Under the pieces are notes generated by a model. The model had not been told where the DNA came from. It did not search any database and saw only the letters and a program-made list of their open reading frames with translations. Positions 26,287 through 34,242 of a stretch of 64,000 nt of DNA are shown here, piece after piece. This DNA comes from Haloplanus litoreus (lineage in GTDB: Archaea > Halobacteriota > Halobacteria > Halobacteriales > Haloferacaceae). Location of the stretch: the NCBI RefSeq assembly GCF_042677945.1, contig NZ_JBHUDN010000001.1; one strand, written 5' to 3'. Every line of letters begins with the position of its first letter. The stretch's first letter is position 1. The position numbers and the translations under genes are program-made.

Positions 26287-26652
26287 TCGTCGACTCGGCA
26301 CCGCTCACGGCCGCCGTTCTTCTCCCCATCCCGACCGCCGACCGGCGGAACTATCCCCGACGGCGAAGGCGGTCGGGTGACGATTCAAACTGGCCGCCGC
26401 CGTCCGTGTTACCGCCGGCAGTCCCGGCGGAGTGAAACGACGAGGGCGTTCGAGGACCGTCGGTGGTGTGAGTCCCCGAACGAGCGACCACACGAAGCGA
26501 CCCACGGAAGTCGTGTGTCGACAGTCCCCGTGTTCTCGGCAGTTCCCTCCCCGTAATCGTCTCACTCGAACACGACAACGGAGCGATAGATATTCCCGGG
26601 CGCCAGGAATCGTCATTATTATTTTATATAGATACGGTGGACGTTCACAGGG
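26287..26652. other. Intergenic region after pcn with promoter of the HiPIP lipoprotein
   Basis: 366 bases with no gene that I can support. Near 26490-26520 a 7-base inverted repeat (CACACGA ... TCGTGTG) could form a stem. The last 45 bases are A/T rich: TTTTATATAGATA (26622-26634) is the clearest TATA, about 25 bases before the ATG at 26653. Confidence 0.5.
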
Positions 26653-27459
26653 ATGTCAAACGGTAACTCGTGTCGAGACGGAGCGTCGAACACCGCCCTG
26701 TGGAGGCGGCGAAACTACCTCGTAGCAACGATCGGGGTAGCGGCATCGAGTGGGTGTACCGGCGAGACGGCCAACGGAGGTGAGACGACGGAACCGACCG
26801 AGGAAGAAGAGGAAGAAGAGGAAGAAGAGGAAGAAGAGGAGGAACTCCCGGAGGGCGTCTCCGAAGCGGAGTTCGAAAGCGGGCCCGTCCCGGACGAGTA
26901 CGTGTCGGCGATTTCGCTCGGCGGTGAACGGCGCACTCCTGGGACATTGGCCTCGAAATCGGACGTCAGTTTCTCCGAATACGACGAGGCACTGGAGAAC
27001 GACGCGCACCAACCAGGACGGTGCTGTGCGAACTGCGCCGACTACATCCCGGACAAGAACGGCGACGGGTTCGGTGCTTGCGCGGAGGTGGAAGGGTACA
27101 TCGATGGAGCGGACTGGTGTACGATCTACGAAGAGTTGCCCGAACCGGAGTCCCCCGAAGGGATAGCCGAGGACGAGTTGGCAACGGCCGAAGTTCCAGA
27201 AGCATATCGGACAGCGAGTTCACAGGGCGGTGAGATGCGCAATCCCGAGGCTCTCCGGAGTCAGGCAGACGTACAGCTGATGGAATCCGTCGAAGCCATC
27301 GCGGACGGCCCCGCTCGACCGGGACAGTCTTGCGGGAACTGTGCGGAATACGTCCCGGACGAGAACGGCGACACGTGGGGGGCCTGTGCGAAGGTGGAGG
27401 GGTACGTCGCAGTCGAAGACTGGTGTGTCATCTGGGAATCGCTCGGCGACGGGACCTGA
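26653..27459 (+). CDS. Lipoprotein with two HiPIP-like iron-sulfur modules
   Basis: 268 residues. The N-terminus has RRRNYLVATIGVAASSGC, a signal with lipobox Cys35. Residues 50-64 are 15 consecutive Glu, a flexible acidic spacer. Two homologous modules follow. Each has a leader (V-P-D-E-Y / V-P-E-A-Y ... GGE-RR-P) and then four cysteines spaced C-x2-C-x14-C-x12-C. The first is in CANC...GAC...DWC, the second in CGNC...GAC...DWC. The spacing and the C-terminal aromatic-Cys (DWC, then an aromatic) match high-potential iron-sulfur proteins (C-x2-C-x16-C-x13-C in Chromatium). I infer two [4Fe-4S] clusters, surface-tethered, for electron transfer. An extra Cys precedes the first motif. No neighbour suggests a partner. 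Confidence 0.8.
   Translation: MSNGNSCRDGASNTALWRRRNYLVATIGVAASSGCTGETANGGETTEPTEEEEEEEEEEEEEEELPEGVSEAEFESGPVPDEYVSAISLGGERRTPGTLASKSDVSFSEYDEALENDAHQPGRCCANCADYIPDKNGDGFGACAEVEGYIDGADWCTIYEELPEPESPEGIAEDELATAEVPEAYRTASSQGGEMRNPEALRSQADVQLMESVEAIADGPARPGQSCGNCAEYVPDENGDTWGACAKVEGYVAVEDWCVIWESLGDGT
26800..26844 (+). repeat. Poly-Glu codon repeat in the HiPIP lipoprotein
   Basis: The nonamer GAGGAAGAA occurs four times, followed by GAG GAG GAA, giving 15 Glu codons. Tandem nonamers of this kind vary by slippage, so spacer length may differ among strains. Confidence 0.85.
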
Positions 27460-27722
27460 TCGCTTCGAGGTACCGTGATTTCTTCGGGCCCGGTTCGGAC
27501 GAGTCCCAGTATGGGAGAGGAGAAGTTCCGAGAGTTCCAATAGATTATTATGAGTTGGATCTCGCCGACGCCGAAATACGTCAACTATACAATGAAAATT
27601 CCGAGGCCCTTATATATTATCGGGTGTTTGAGCGAAACTTTTTTAAGTACTTCACCCTAACAAAGAGTGAAGAGAAGTCGCGAAGAGCGGTCCCCCGCAC
27701 CGCCCGTGGCATTCACCCCATC
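27460..27722. promoter_or_regulatory. A/T-rich promoter region of tfb
   Basis: 263 bases without a gene. From about 27538 to 27665 the sequence is much richer in A/T than the rest of the window. Candidate elements are TTATATATTATC (27610-27621) and AACTTTTTTAAGTAC (27637-27651). The latter has a purine-rich flank and fits BRE-TATA spaced 72-85 bases from the ATG, so a leader of about 45-50 bases is likely. Confidence 0.5.
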
Positions 27723-28709
27723 ATGACAGAGACACGCGCATGGACGACGGAGGGAACCGACGTACGAACACAGGAGGAGTCGACGACCGAGAGCGAACGA
27801 GAGCACGTCTGTCCCGAGTGTGGCGGCGCACTGGTGACCGACGAGGAACACGGCGAGACGGCCTGTAGCGAGTGTGGTCTGATCGTCGAGGCCGACGAGG
27901 TCGACCGCGGCCCCGAGTGGCGAGCCTTCGACTCCAGCGAACGCGACGAGAAGGCACGGGTTGGCTCACCCACGACGAAGATGATGCACGACAAGGGCCT
28001 GTCGACCACCATCGACTGGCAGAACAAGGACGCCTACGGGAACACCCTAAGTGCGAACCAGCGCGAGAAGATGCAGCGCCTGCGCACCTGGAATCGCCGG
28101 TTCCAGACCCGCGACCACCAAGAGCGGAACCTGCGGCAGGCACTCGGTGAAATCGACCGCATGGCCTCGGCGCTCGGCCTCCCCGAGAACGTCCGCGAGA
28201 CGGCGTCGGTTATCTACCGACGCGCGCTGGAGGACGACCTGCTGCCCGGCCGCTCCATCGAGGGTGTCGCCACCAGCGCCCTCTACGCCGCTGCCCGCCA
28301 AGCCGGCGTCCCGCGAACCATCGACGAGATGGCCCGGGTCAGCCGGGTCGAGGAAGAGGAGTTCAAACGCACCTACCGCTACGTGGTGCGGGAACTCAAC
28401 CTCGAAGTCGCGCCGGCCGACCCGGTGAGCTACGTCACTCGGTTCGCGTCGGAACTCGACCTCTCGGACGAAGCCGAACGGCTGGCCCGCGAGATGCTCG
28501 ACGCGGCCAAGGAGCGCGGTGTCCACAGCGGCAAGAACCCGGTCGGCCTGGCGGCCGCCGCCGTCTACGCCGCACCACTCCTGACCAACGAGAAGGTCAC
28601 CCAGCAGGACGTGAGCGAGGTGGCGGACATCTCGGAAGTCACTATCCGCAACCGGTACCGCGAACTGCTGGCGGCCTACGAGGAGGCCGGCCAGGCGGCC
28701 GTCGCCTGA
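27723..28709 (+). CDS. tfb: Transcription initiation factor IIB
   Basis: 328 residues. N-terminal zinc ribbon: CPECG near residue 38, then CSECG near 56. B-finger/linker DRGPEWRAFDSSERDEKARVG follows. Two cyclin-like repeats fill residues 125-320, with GRSIEGVATSALYAAARQ and GKNPVGLAAAAVYAAPLL. TFB bridges TBP-TATA and RNA polymerase; haloarchaea have several copies, and this looks like a full-length standard one. The upstream region is long and A/T rich, so it may be regulated. It follows the HiPIP gene with 263 bases between. Confidence 0.96.
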   Translation: MTETRAWTTEGTDVRTQEESTTESEREHVCPECGGALVTDEEHGETACSECGLIVEADEVDRGPEWRAFDSSERDEKARVGSPTTKMMHDKGLSTTIDWQNKDAYGNTLSANQREKMQRLRTWNRRFQTRDHQERNLRQALGEIDRMASALGLPENVRETASVIYRRALEDDLLPGRSIEGVATSALYAAARQAGVPRTIDEMARVSRVEEEEFKRTYRYVVRELNLEVAPADPVSYVTRFASELDLSDEAERLAREMLDAAKERGVHSGKNPVGLAAAAVYAAPLLTNEKVTQQDVSEVADISEVTIRNRYRELLAAYEEAGQAAVA

Positions 28710-28930
28710 TCCCGACGCCACCGGGGGACCCTCCGTCCGACCGACTGCGCGGAACCGACGCTTCTCACACGATTCGTCACGGTCCCGACCGGTCGGTTCG
28801 ACCGCCGCGGAGCTGACGCCGGTCGCTCGCGTCCGGAGAATCGGACGGCGTCACGACGGCCCCGTTCCCGCCCCTGCGCCCCCTCCCCCCGGAATCCTTT
28901 TACGCGAAAGCACCGTACCCGAACTCAATT

Positions 28931-29350
28931 ATGGGTATGGGCTCGGATATGTACCGGCAGCAGATCCTCGACCACTACAAGAACCCCCGCAACCACGGGG
29001 AACTCGAGGATCCGTCGTTCTCCCACGTCGGCGAGAACCCGTCGTGTGGCGACACCATCAGGATGGACGTGCGCCTCGACGACGACGGGGAGACCATCGA
29101 CTACGTGAGTTTCTCCGGCGACGGCTGTGCCATCAGTCAGGCGAGCGCGAGCATGCTCACGCAACGCCTCCCGGGAACGACGCTCGAGGAACTCGACGAG
29201 ATGGACACCGACGACGTAGTCGAGATGCTCGGTGTCGACATCAGTCCGATGCGGATCAAGTGTGCAGTCCTGGCCGAGAAGGTGGTTCAGGACGGCGCGA
29301 AGATCCACGAGGGCGACCTCGACATCGGCGAAACGACGACCGAAGAGTAG
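28931..29350 (+). CDS. SufU/IscU-type Fe-S scaffold
   Basis: 139 residues. Three conserved cysteines: Cys39 (NPSCGD), Cys66 (DGCAIS) and Cys111 (RIKCAVL). The third Cys is preceded by Lys rather than His, as in SufU/Zn-type U proteins, not IscU (HC). It carries nascent [Fe-S] clusters or accepts sulfur from SufS. The TTTTACGC element about 25-35 bases upstream marks the promoter. No sufS or sufBCD is next to it here. The head-to-head partner downstream is DUF1641, on the other strand. Confidence 0.9.
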   Translation: MGMGSDMYRQQILDHYKNPRNHGELEDPSFSHVGENPSCGDTIRMDVRLDDDGETIDYVSFSGDGCAISQASASMLTQRLPGTTLEELDEMDTDDVVEMLGVDISPMRIKCAVLAEKVVQDGAKIHEGDLDIGETTTEE

Positions 29351-29986
29351 TTACTCGGTCCCGCGGTCGACCTCCCGACCGATCCCGCGCGCCATCGCGA
29401 TCAGAAACGCCAGTCCTCGCTTGACTTCCGGATCCCGGAGCGCCCGAACCAGACCGAGCGGCCCCACCTCGCGGTAGGTGGCGTCGGTGGAACCCGCGTC
29501 GCCGAGCGCCCGGAGCAGCGTCCGGGCGCCTCGTACCGTCCCCGGGTCCGCCGCCTCGTCGGCCAGTTCGCCGAGCGATCCGGCGGTGCCGGCGACCGAA
29601 GACACCATCTCGTCGTCCGCCGCCTCCACGCCGAGGGCCACGACGTCCGCGAGTTCGACGAGGTGATCCAGGGTGCCGTCTCGCTGGAGGTCGGCGACCG
29701 TCTCGACCGCCTCGGCGAGTTCGTCACCCCGGTCGCCGACCGAAGCGGCCAGTCTGGGCGTCCCGTCCTGGGCGATCCCGTCGGCCGACTCACCGAGTGT
29801 GGCCGCGTTCTCGGCGACCGAGGACACCATCTCGTCGTCCGCCGCCTCCACGCCGAGGGCGGCCACGTCGAGCAGTTCGTTCACCACGTCGAGACGGCGG
29901 ACGAACGCCGCCACTGCCTCGGGGTCCTCCGCGATGGCGGCGGCGAGTTCGTCGTCGACGTCGGCGGACTGCGCGTCGTCGACCAC
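29351..29986 (-). CDS. DUF1641 protein
   Basis: 211 residues, almost entirely helical. An internal repeat is plain: ALGVEAADDEMVSSVA occurs at about residues 43-58 and again at 116-131, preceded by D-V-A/V. The C-terminus (PLGLVRALRDPEVKRGLAFLI) is the DUF1641 signature; this family often pairs with pyridine-nucleotide/sulfide-quinone-type oxidoreductases, as here. GTG start lies one base after the stop of the upstream flavoprotein gene, so they form an operon. Role unknown; it may be a membrane- or complex-associated partner. Confidence 0.85.
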   Translation of the reverse strand: MVDDAQSADVDDELAAAIAEDPEAVAAFVRRLDVVNELLDVAALGVEAADDEMVSSVAENAATLGESADGIAQDGTPRLAASVGDRGDELAEAVETVADLQRDGTLDHLVELADVVALGVEAADDEMVSSVAGTAGSLGELADEAADPGTVRGARTLLRALGDAGSTDATYREVGPLGLVRALRDPEVKRGLAFLIAMARGIGREVDRGTE

Positions 29987-29987
29987 G

Positions 29988-31124
29988 TCAGATCAACCCC
30001 CGTGCGGTCAGCCAGTACGCCTCGTTGTACGCACCTTTCGCCCAGTGGACGAGCCGTGATTCCTCGCGGAGGACGGGCATGGAATCGTAGTCGAAGGAGA
30101 CGAACGTCGCCTCGTCCAGCCCGGCCTCGAGGAAGCAGAGCACCTTGCCGTCGTAGGTCGCCGTCGGCGTGTGGCCGCGCACCGACGCGGCGAGACGGTC
30201 GGCGACGGTGCCCGCCTGGTAGTGAGCGACGCTCCCGGCCATCGGCCGCTCGATGTCGGTCGTGTCGCCGATGGCGTACACGTCCTCGGCGTGAACCGCC
30301 GCCAGCGTCCGCGGATCGGTCTCGACCCACCCGTCGTCGCCCAGACCCGCGTCGGTCACGAGGTCGACGCCCGCGTGCGGCGGAATGGAGACCAGAAGGT
30401 CGTAGTCGACCGTCCGCCCGTCTTCGGCGTGGAGCGTCCGGTCGTCGGTGTCGACGTGGTCGACCGCGAATTCGGTGTGGCTCTCGACGCCGCGAGCCTC
30501 GAATCGCTCGTCGGTCCAGTCGGCCACCGACGGGAGCTTGTGGGTCCGTTCGGTGGGGGCGGTGTAGCTCACCGTCGCGTCGACGCCGCGGTCACGGAGC
30601 CAGTCCTCGACCATCAGCGTGAACTCCACCGGCGCGGCCGGGCACATGTGCGGCATCCCCCCGACCGAGAGGACGACACGACCGCCGTCGAAGTCGGCGA
30701 GCGCGTCACGCAGTCGCTCGGCGCCGTCCGCACTGTAGAAATCGTGGGCACCCTCGGCGAGCCCGGGGATACGGTCGGGGACCAGCCGTGCCCCGGTGGC
30801 GACGGTCAGGTAGTCGTACCCGAGCGTGTCGCCGTCGTCGAACCGCAGGCGCTTGGCCGACGGATCGACGTCGGTGACCCGCCCCGTCCGGAGCCGGATC
30901 CGTCGGTCGAGCAGGTCGTCGAGTGGCCGCCGCGCCTCGGACGGATCGGCCCGACCGAAGGCCACGTAGAGCCAGACGGGCTTGTAGACGTGCGTCGCCG
31001 TCTCGTTGATCAGCGTCACCTCGACGTCACCGGCGTCGATCTCCGTGTCGAGCTTCGCCGCGAGTTTGTTGGCGAGTACGGTCCCACCGGTACCGCCACC
31101 GAGGACGGCGAGACGGGTCGTCAT
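29988..31124 (-). CDS. FAD-dependent oxidoreductase, SQR-like
   Basis: 378 residues. FAD-binding GGGTGG (residues 8-13) starts the Rossmann domain; a second nucleotide loop (DYDLLVSIPPHAGV) and a C-terminal FAD contact (VYAIGDTTDI) follow. Sequence resembles sulfide:quinone oxidoreductase/type II NADH dehydrogenase-like flavoproteins. Cys in GGMPHMCPAA and Cys in KVLCFLEAG could form an active pair, but SQR chemistry is not proven. Operon with DUF1641, one base apart. The ATG at 31124 replaces a longer open frame with no similarity. An ACAATATTA element (31160-31169) lies about 40 bases upstream. Confidence 0.88.
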   Translation of the reverse strand: MTTRLAVLGGGTGGTVLANKLAAKLDTEIDAGDVEVTLINETATHVYKPVWLYVAFGRADPSEARRPLDDLLDRRIRLRTGRVTDVDPSAKRLRFDDGDTLGYDYLTVATGARLVPDRIPGLAEGAHDFYSADGAERLRDALADFDGGRVVLSVGGMPHMCPAAPVEFTLMVEDWLRDRGVDATVSYTAPTERTHKLPSVADWTDERFEARGVESHTEFAVDHVDTDDRTLHAEDGRTVDYDLLVSIPPHAGVDLVTDAGLGDDGWVETDPRTLAAVHAEDVYAIGDTTDIERPMAGSVAHYQAGTVADRLAASVRGHTPTATYDGKVLCFLEAGLDEATFVSFDYDSMPVLREESRLVHWAKGAYNEAYWLTARGLI

Positions 31125-31479
31125 GTGAGCATCACCGTGGGACGGTACGGCCCCCTCCCACGTAATATTGTACGACGATTCCAAGAAACGTGTTCGTCGC
31201 TCGCCGATTCGTCCGGTCCGACGTCCGAGAAACGTCGACCTCGCCATCCCGGTACAACGGCTTCGATTCGCGTGTATCCGTAGTTCTCGTTACGTGCGGA
31301 GTATGCCGTGATTACGAGACGCCGGGACGTCGGCGGCTAACGATATTGGGCGTTCCAAATCTAACCATCTGAGTGAGAGGCCCCGTAGCCGTTCGGGGGT
31401 CAGCGCGCGCTCGAACGTAGCGCAGTCCGACGCCGACGTCGTGCGTTCGGCCGGCAAGCCGGCGGGGGGTCGCGCGGCG
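31125..31479. other. Intergenic region between the SQR-like gene and radA
   Basis: 355 bases between the start of the flavoprotein gene and the stop of radA (both on the minus strand). The right-hand part (31440-31466) contains GGCCGGCAAGCCGGC, a GC stem near the radA stop. ACAATATTA at 31160-31169 is a likely TATA for the flavoprotein. I see no further gene. Confidence 0.45.
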
Positions 31480-32511
31480 TTACTCGGGGACGAGGCCCGC
31501 GTCCTGGACGCGCATCACGGCCTCGCCGTCGGCGAGGTTCGGCGCGTCGACGAGGCGGACGATCCGTTTGTCGCCTTTGGACTTGCGGAGGTACATCCGG
31601 AACGTCGAGGTGTGACCGAGGATGTTGCCGCCGATGGGTTGTGTCGGGTCGCCGAAGTAGGAGTCGGGGTTGGAGGCGACCTGGTTGGTGACGAGGACGG
31701 CGGCGTTGTAGAGGTCACCGATCCGCATCAGGTCGTGGAGATGTTTGTTGAGCTTCTGCTGGCGTTCGGCGAGTTCGCCCCGGCCGACGTACTCGGCGCG
31801 GAAGTGAGCGGTGAGCGAGTCCACGTTGAGCAGGCGAACGGGCCACTCGGAGTCCTCGTGTTCGCTGGCGAGTTCCTTCGCCTTCTCCGCGAGCAGGATC
31901 TGGTGGTTGGAGTTGAACGCCTTGGCGACGTGGATTTTGTCGAGAACGTCGGTGACGAGTGCCTCCATGGCGTCCTCGTCGCCGGGCGAGCCCTCGATAT
32001 CGCGGTCGTCCATGGTCGCCTGGATGACCTCGTCGTCGAGGCCACGGACCATGTCGTCGATGCGCTCGGGACGGAACGTGTCCTCGCTGTCGACGAAGAT
32101 GGCGCTCCCACGCAGACCACCGTATTCGGCCGGCAACTGGACGTTGACCGAGAGCTGGTGGGTGACCTGAGACTTGCCGGCGCCGAACTCACCGTACACC
32201 TCGGTGATGGACTGGGTCTCGACGCCGCCGCCGAGCAGGTCGTCGACCTCGGGGACGTTCCAGGTGAGCTTGCCGATCTGTTCGCGTCGTTCGAGGACGG
32301 TGGCACCCGTCTCGAAGCCGCCGACGTCCGCGGCGTCGCGGGCCGCGTTGATGATGTCGCTCGCCGTCGACTCGCCGATGTCCGCCGTGTTTGAGAGTTC
32401 GGCCGGACTGGCGACTGCGATGCTCTGGTAGCTCTCGAAGCCCGCTTCGACGAGTTTGTCCGCCGTCGCCGGCCCGACGCCCGGAAGGTTCTCGAGGTCG
32501 TCTTCTGCCAT
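31480..32511 (-). CDS. radA: RadA recombinase
   Basis: 343 residues. Helix-hairpin-helix N-terminus (LPGVGPATADKLVEAG), Walker A GEFGAGKSQ (residues 107-115), Walker B RLLNVDSLT, and the loop TNQVASNPD. RadA forms the filament for strand exchange. No intein, though haloarchaeal radA may carry one. The ATG at 32511 is preferred: a TATA-like CTTTATGTG lies about 30 bases upstream. Its 3' end is 355 bases from the flavoprotein gene. Confidence 0.97.
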   Translation of the reverse strand: MAEDDLENLPGVGPATADKLVEAGFESYQSIAVASPAELSNTADIGESTASDIINAARDAADVGGFETGATVLERREQIGKLTWNVPEVDDLLGGGVETQSITEVYGEFGAGKSQVTHQLSVNVQLPAEYGGLRGSAIFVDSEDTFRPERIDDMVRGLDDEVIQATMDDRDIEGSPGDEDAMEALVTDVLDKIHVAKAFNSNHQILLAEKAKELASEHEDSEWPVRLLNVDSLTAHFRAEYVGRGELAERQQKLNKHLHDLMRIGDLYNAAVLVTNQVASNPDSYFGDPTQPIGGNILGHTSTFRMYLRKSKGDKRIVRLVDAPNLADGEAVMRVQDAGLVPE

Positions 32512-32644
32512 GTGGCTTCGCTTGTGCCCCTCCGCACATAAAGCCTCGTTAACACCGTGGTGGAAGTGAAAATTGCGTGACTGCGTGGTGGTCGTTGGCA
32601 CGGAAGGACGGGGGTTCAAGCCCGGAGACGGGCGGGACGGACGG

Positions 32645-33256
32645 TCAGTCCCAGGGATGCCCGCTCGGCCGGTCGGGCCACAGCGGGTACCAGTAGCGTT
32701 CGTCGTCCTCCACGTCGAGTTCGCCGTCGAGGACCGACCCCAGTTTGAACTCGACGCCGGTGTCGCGTTCGTGAGTCCCCGTGGGGACGAAGGGGTAGTA
32801 GGCGCCCCGGCGGAAGGAGTAGACCCAGTACGCCCGGATGTGGTCGCGGGGGCGCTCGAAGCCGAAGACGGCCGCGAGGAGGCGGGAGCCGTATCCCCGT
32901 TCGACGAACGTGTCGGCGGCGAAGTGGACGCTCGTCACCAGATCCTCGGGGTCGTCGTCCTCGAGGACGACCCAGTGGTAGCCGTGGTCGTCCTCGTGGC
33001 GGCGGAAGGTCGTGCCGGTGTCTTCCGCCCCGGCCCGGAGGATGGTCTCCACGTCGTCGACGGCCCCGGCGAAGTCCGTGCTATCGACCGAGGAGAAACA
33101 GAGGGCTGCGGCACCGACGGGGGCAAAATCGAGCTCTGCCTCCATAGTGAGATAGGCCGTCGACATCCCGAACAGGTCGTCGGGGTCGGCCTCGCGCGTG
33201 GCGTCGGCCTCGGCGCCGAAGCCGAGGGCCGAGCGGAGGGAGTCGAAGAGGTCCAT
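32645..33256 (-). CDS. pspAB: PspAB-like protein beside HtpX
   Basis: 203 residues. It resembles the haloarchaeal protein annotated PspA-associated protein PspAB (family named from genome context), with the opening DLFDSLRSALGFGAEAD and the segment VSSVHF/RPRDHIRAYWVYSFRRG (here VTSVHFAAD and RDHIRAYWVYSFRRG). It contains no membrane segment. The start codon follows immediately after the htpX stop, so the two are co-transcribed, fitting a role in envelope-stress response. Function is not known. Confidence 0.85.
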   Translation of the reverse strand: MDLFDSLRSALGFGAEADATREADPDDLFGMSTAYLTMEAELDFAPVGAAALCFSSVDSTDFAGAVDDVETILRAGAEDTGTTFRRHEDDHGYHWVVLEDDDPEDLVTSVHFAADTFVERGYGSRLLAAVFGFERPRDHIRAYWVYSFRRGAYYPFVPTGTHERDTGVEFKLGSVLDGELDVEDDERYWYPLWPDRPSGHPWD

Positions 33257-34129
33257 CTATCGCCGTTCCATCTCCGCGGCCATGTCGCGGAGGCGGGCGA
33301 CGCGTTTTTCCGTCGGTGGATGGGTCGAGAACACCCGGCCGACGAAGTCGCTCTTGATCGGGATGACGAAGAAGGCGTTCATCTCCGACTGGTCGCGGAG
33401 GTCTTCCTTCGGGACGCGATCCATCCGCCCCGAAATCGTGAGGAGCGCGGAGGCGAGCGCGGTGGGGTTACCCGTGATGGCCGCGCCGCCGCGGTCGGCG
33501 GCGTACTCGCGGTACCGCGAGAGCGCCCGGATGAGGACGAACGAGATGATCCAGACGACCAGCGAGACGAGGATAGCGACGATGACGCCGCCGCCCCCCT
33601 GCCGGTTTCGGTTGCCGCCGAACAGCCACCCCCAGCGCACGATCAGGAAGGCGATGGTCGAGAGGAAGGAGGCGATGGTCATCACCATCACGTCCCGGTT
33701 CTTGACGTGGGCGAGTTCGTGCGCGAGAACACCTTCGAGTTCGTCCTCGTCGAGGGCGTCGAGCAGTCCCGTCGTGACACACACCGTCGAGTGCTTCTGG
33801 GATCGCCCGGCCGCGAAGGCGTTGGGAGTCCGGGTGTCGGCGACGGCGACGTCCGGTTTCGGCAGGTCGGCCTGCTGACAGAGGCGGCCGATGGTCGCGT
33901 GCAACTTCGGAAACTCGTCCTCGTCGACGCGGTTCGCACCCATGCTGTACAGCGCCAGTCGGTCGCTGAAGAAGAACTGTCCGAGCGAGAACAGTCCCAT
34001 CAGGACGACGACGCCGAACAGTCCCATGTACTGCGAGAGGATGCCGATGAAGACGATGTAGAGGGCAAAGAGGAGGAACATGGTCAGGACCATCCGACCA
34101 CGAAGCCCCCAGTCGGGTTTCCACTCCAT
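33257..34129 (-). CDS. htpX: HtpX membrane zinc metalloprotease
   Basis: 290 residues. Two N-terminal membrane segments (about 10-60), zinc motif HELAHVKNRD near residue 140, two more membrane spans (about 155-205) and the third zinc ligand in EYAADRGGA. HtpX degrades damaged membrane proteins. Followed directly by pspAB. The ATG at 34129 was chosen since the chain before it (PPRVVRG region) has no similarity. The gene faces nmd3, with a 113-base divergent gap. Confidence 0.95.
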   Translation of the reverse strand: MEWKPDWGLRGRMVLTMFLLFALYIVFIGILSQYMGLFGVVVLMGLFSLGQFFFSDRLALYSMGANRVDEDEFPKLHATIGRLCQQADLPKPDVAVADTRTPNAFAAGRSQKHSTVCVTTGLLDALDEDELEGVLAHELAHVKNRDVMVMTIASFLSTIAFLIVRWGWLFGGNRNRQGGGGVIVAILVSLVVWIISFVLIRALSRYREYAADRGGAAITGNPTALASALLTISGRMDRVPKEDLRDQSEMNAFFVIPIKSDFVGRVFSTHPPTEKRVARLRDMAAEMERR

Positions 34130-34242
34130 GCCCCGAACTACACGCGGGCGAAGGTAAACGCTGTCGGCACGACGCCGTCCCGAGGTCGGTCGGCGCGGCC
34201 GTGTCGCGGGGCTTAACAGCCACGAGCGACTACGAGACGGCG

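Noticed and set aside
32605..32640. tRNA T-arm-like GGGGGTTCAAGCCC
   Set aside because: The flanking stem bases do not pair, no acceptor or D-arm can be made, and it lies in the short gap before pspAB.
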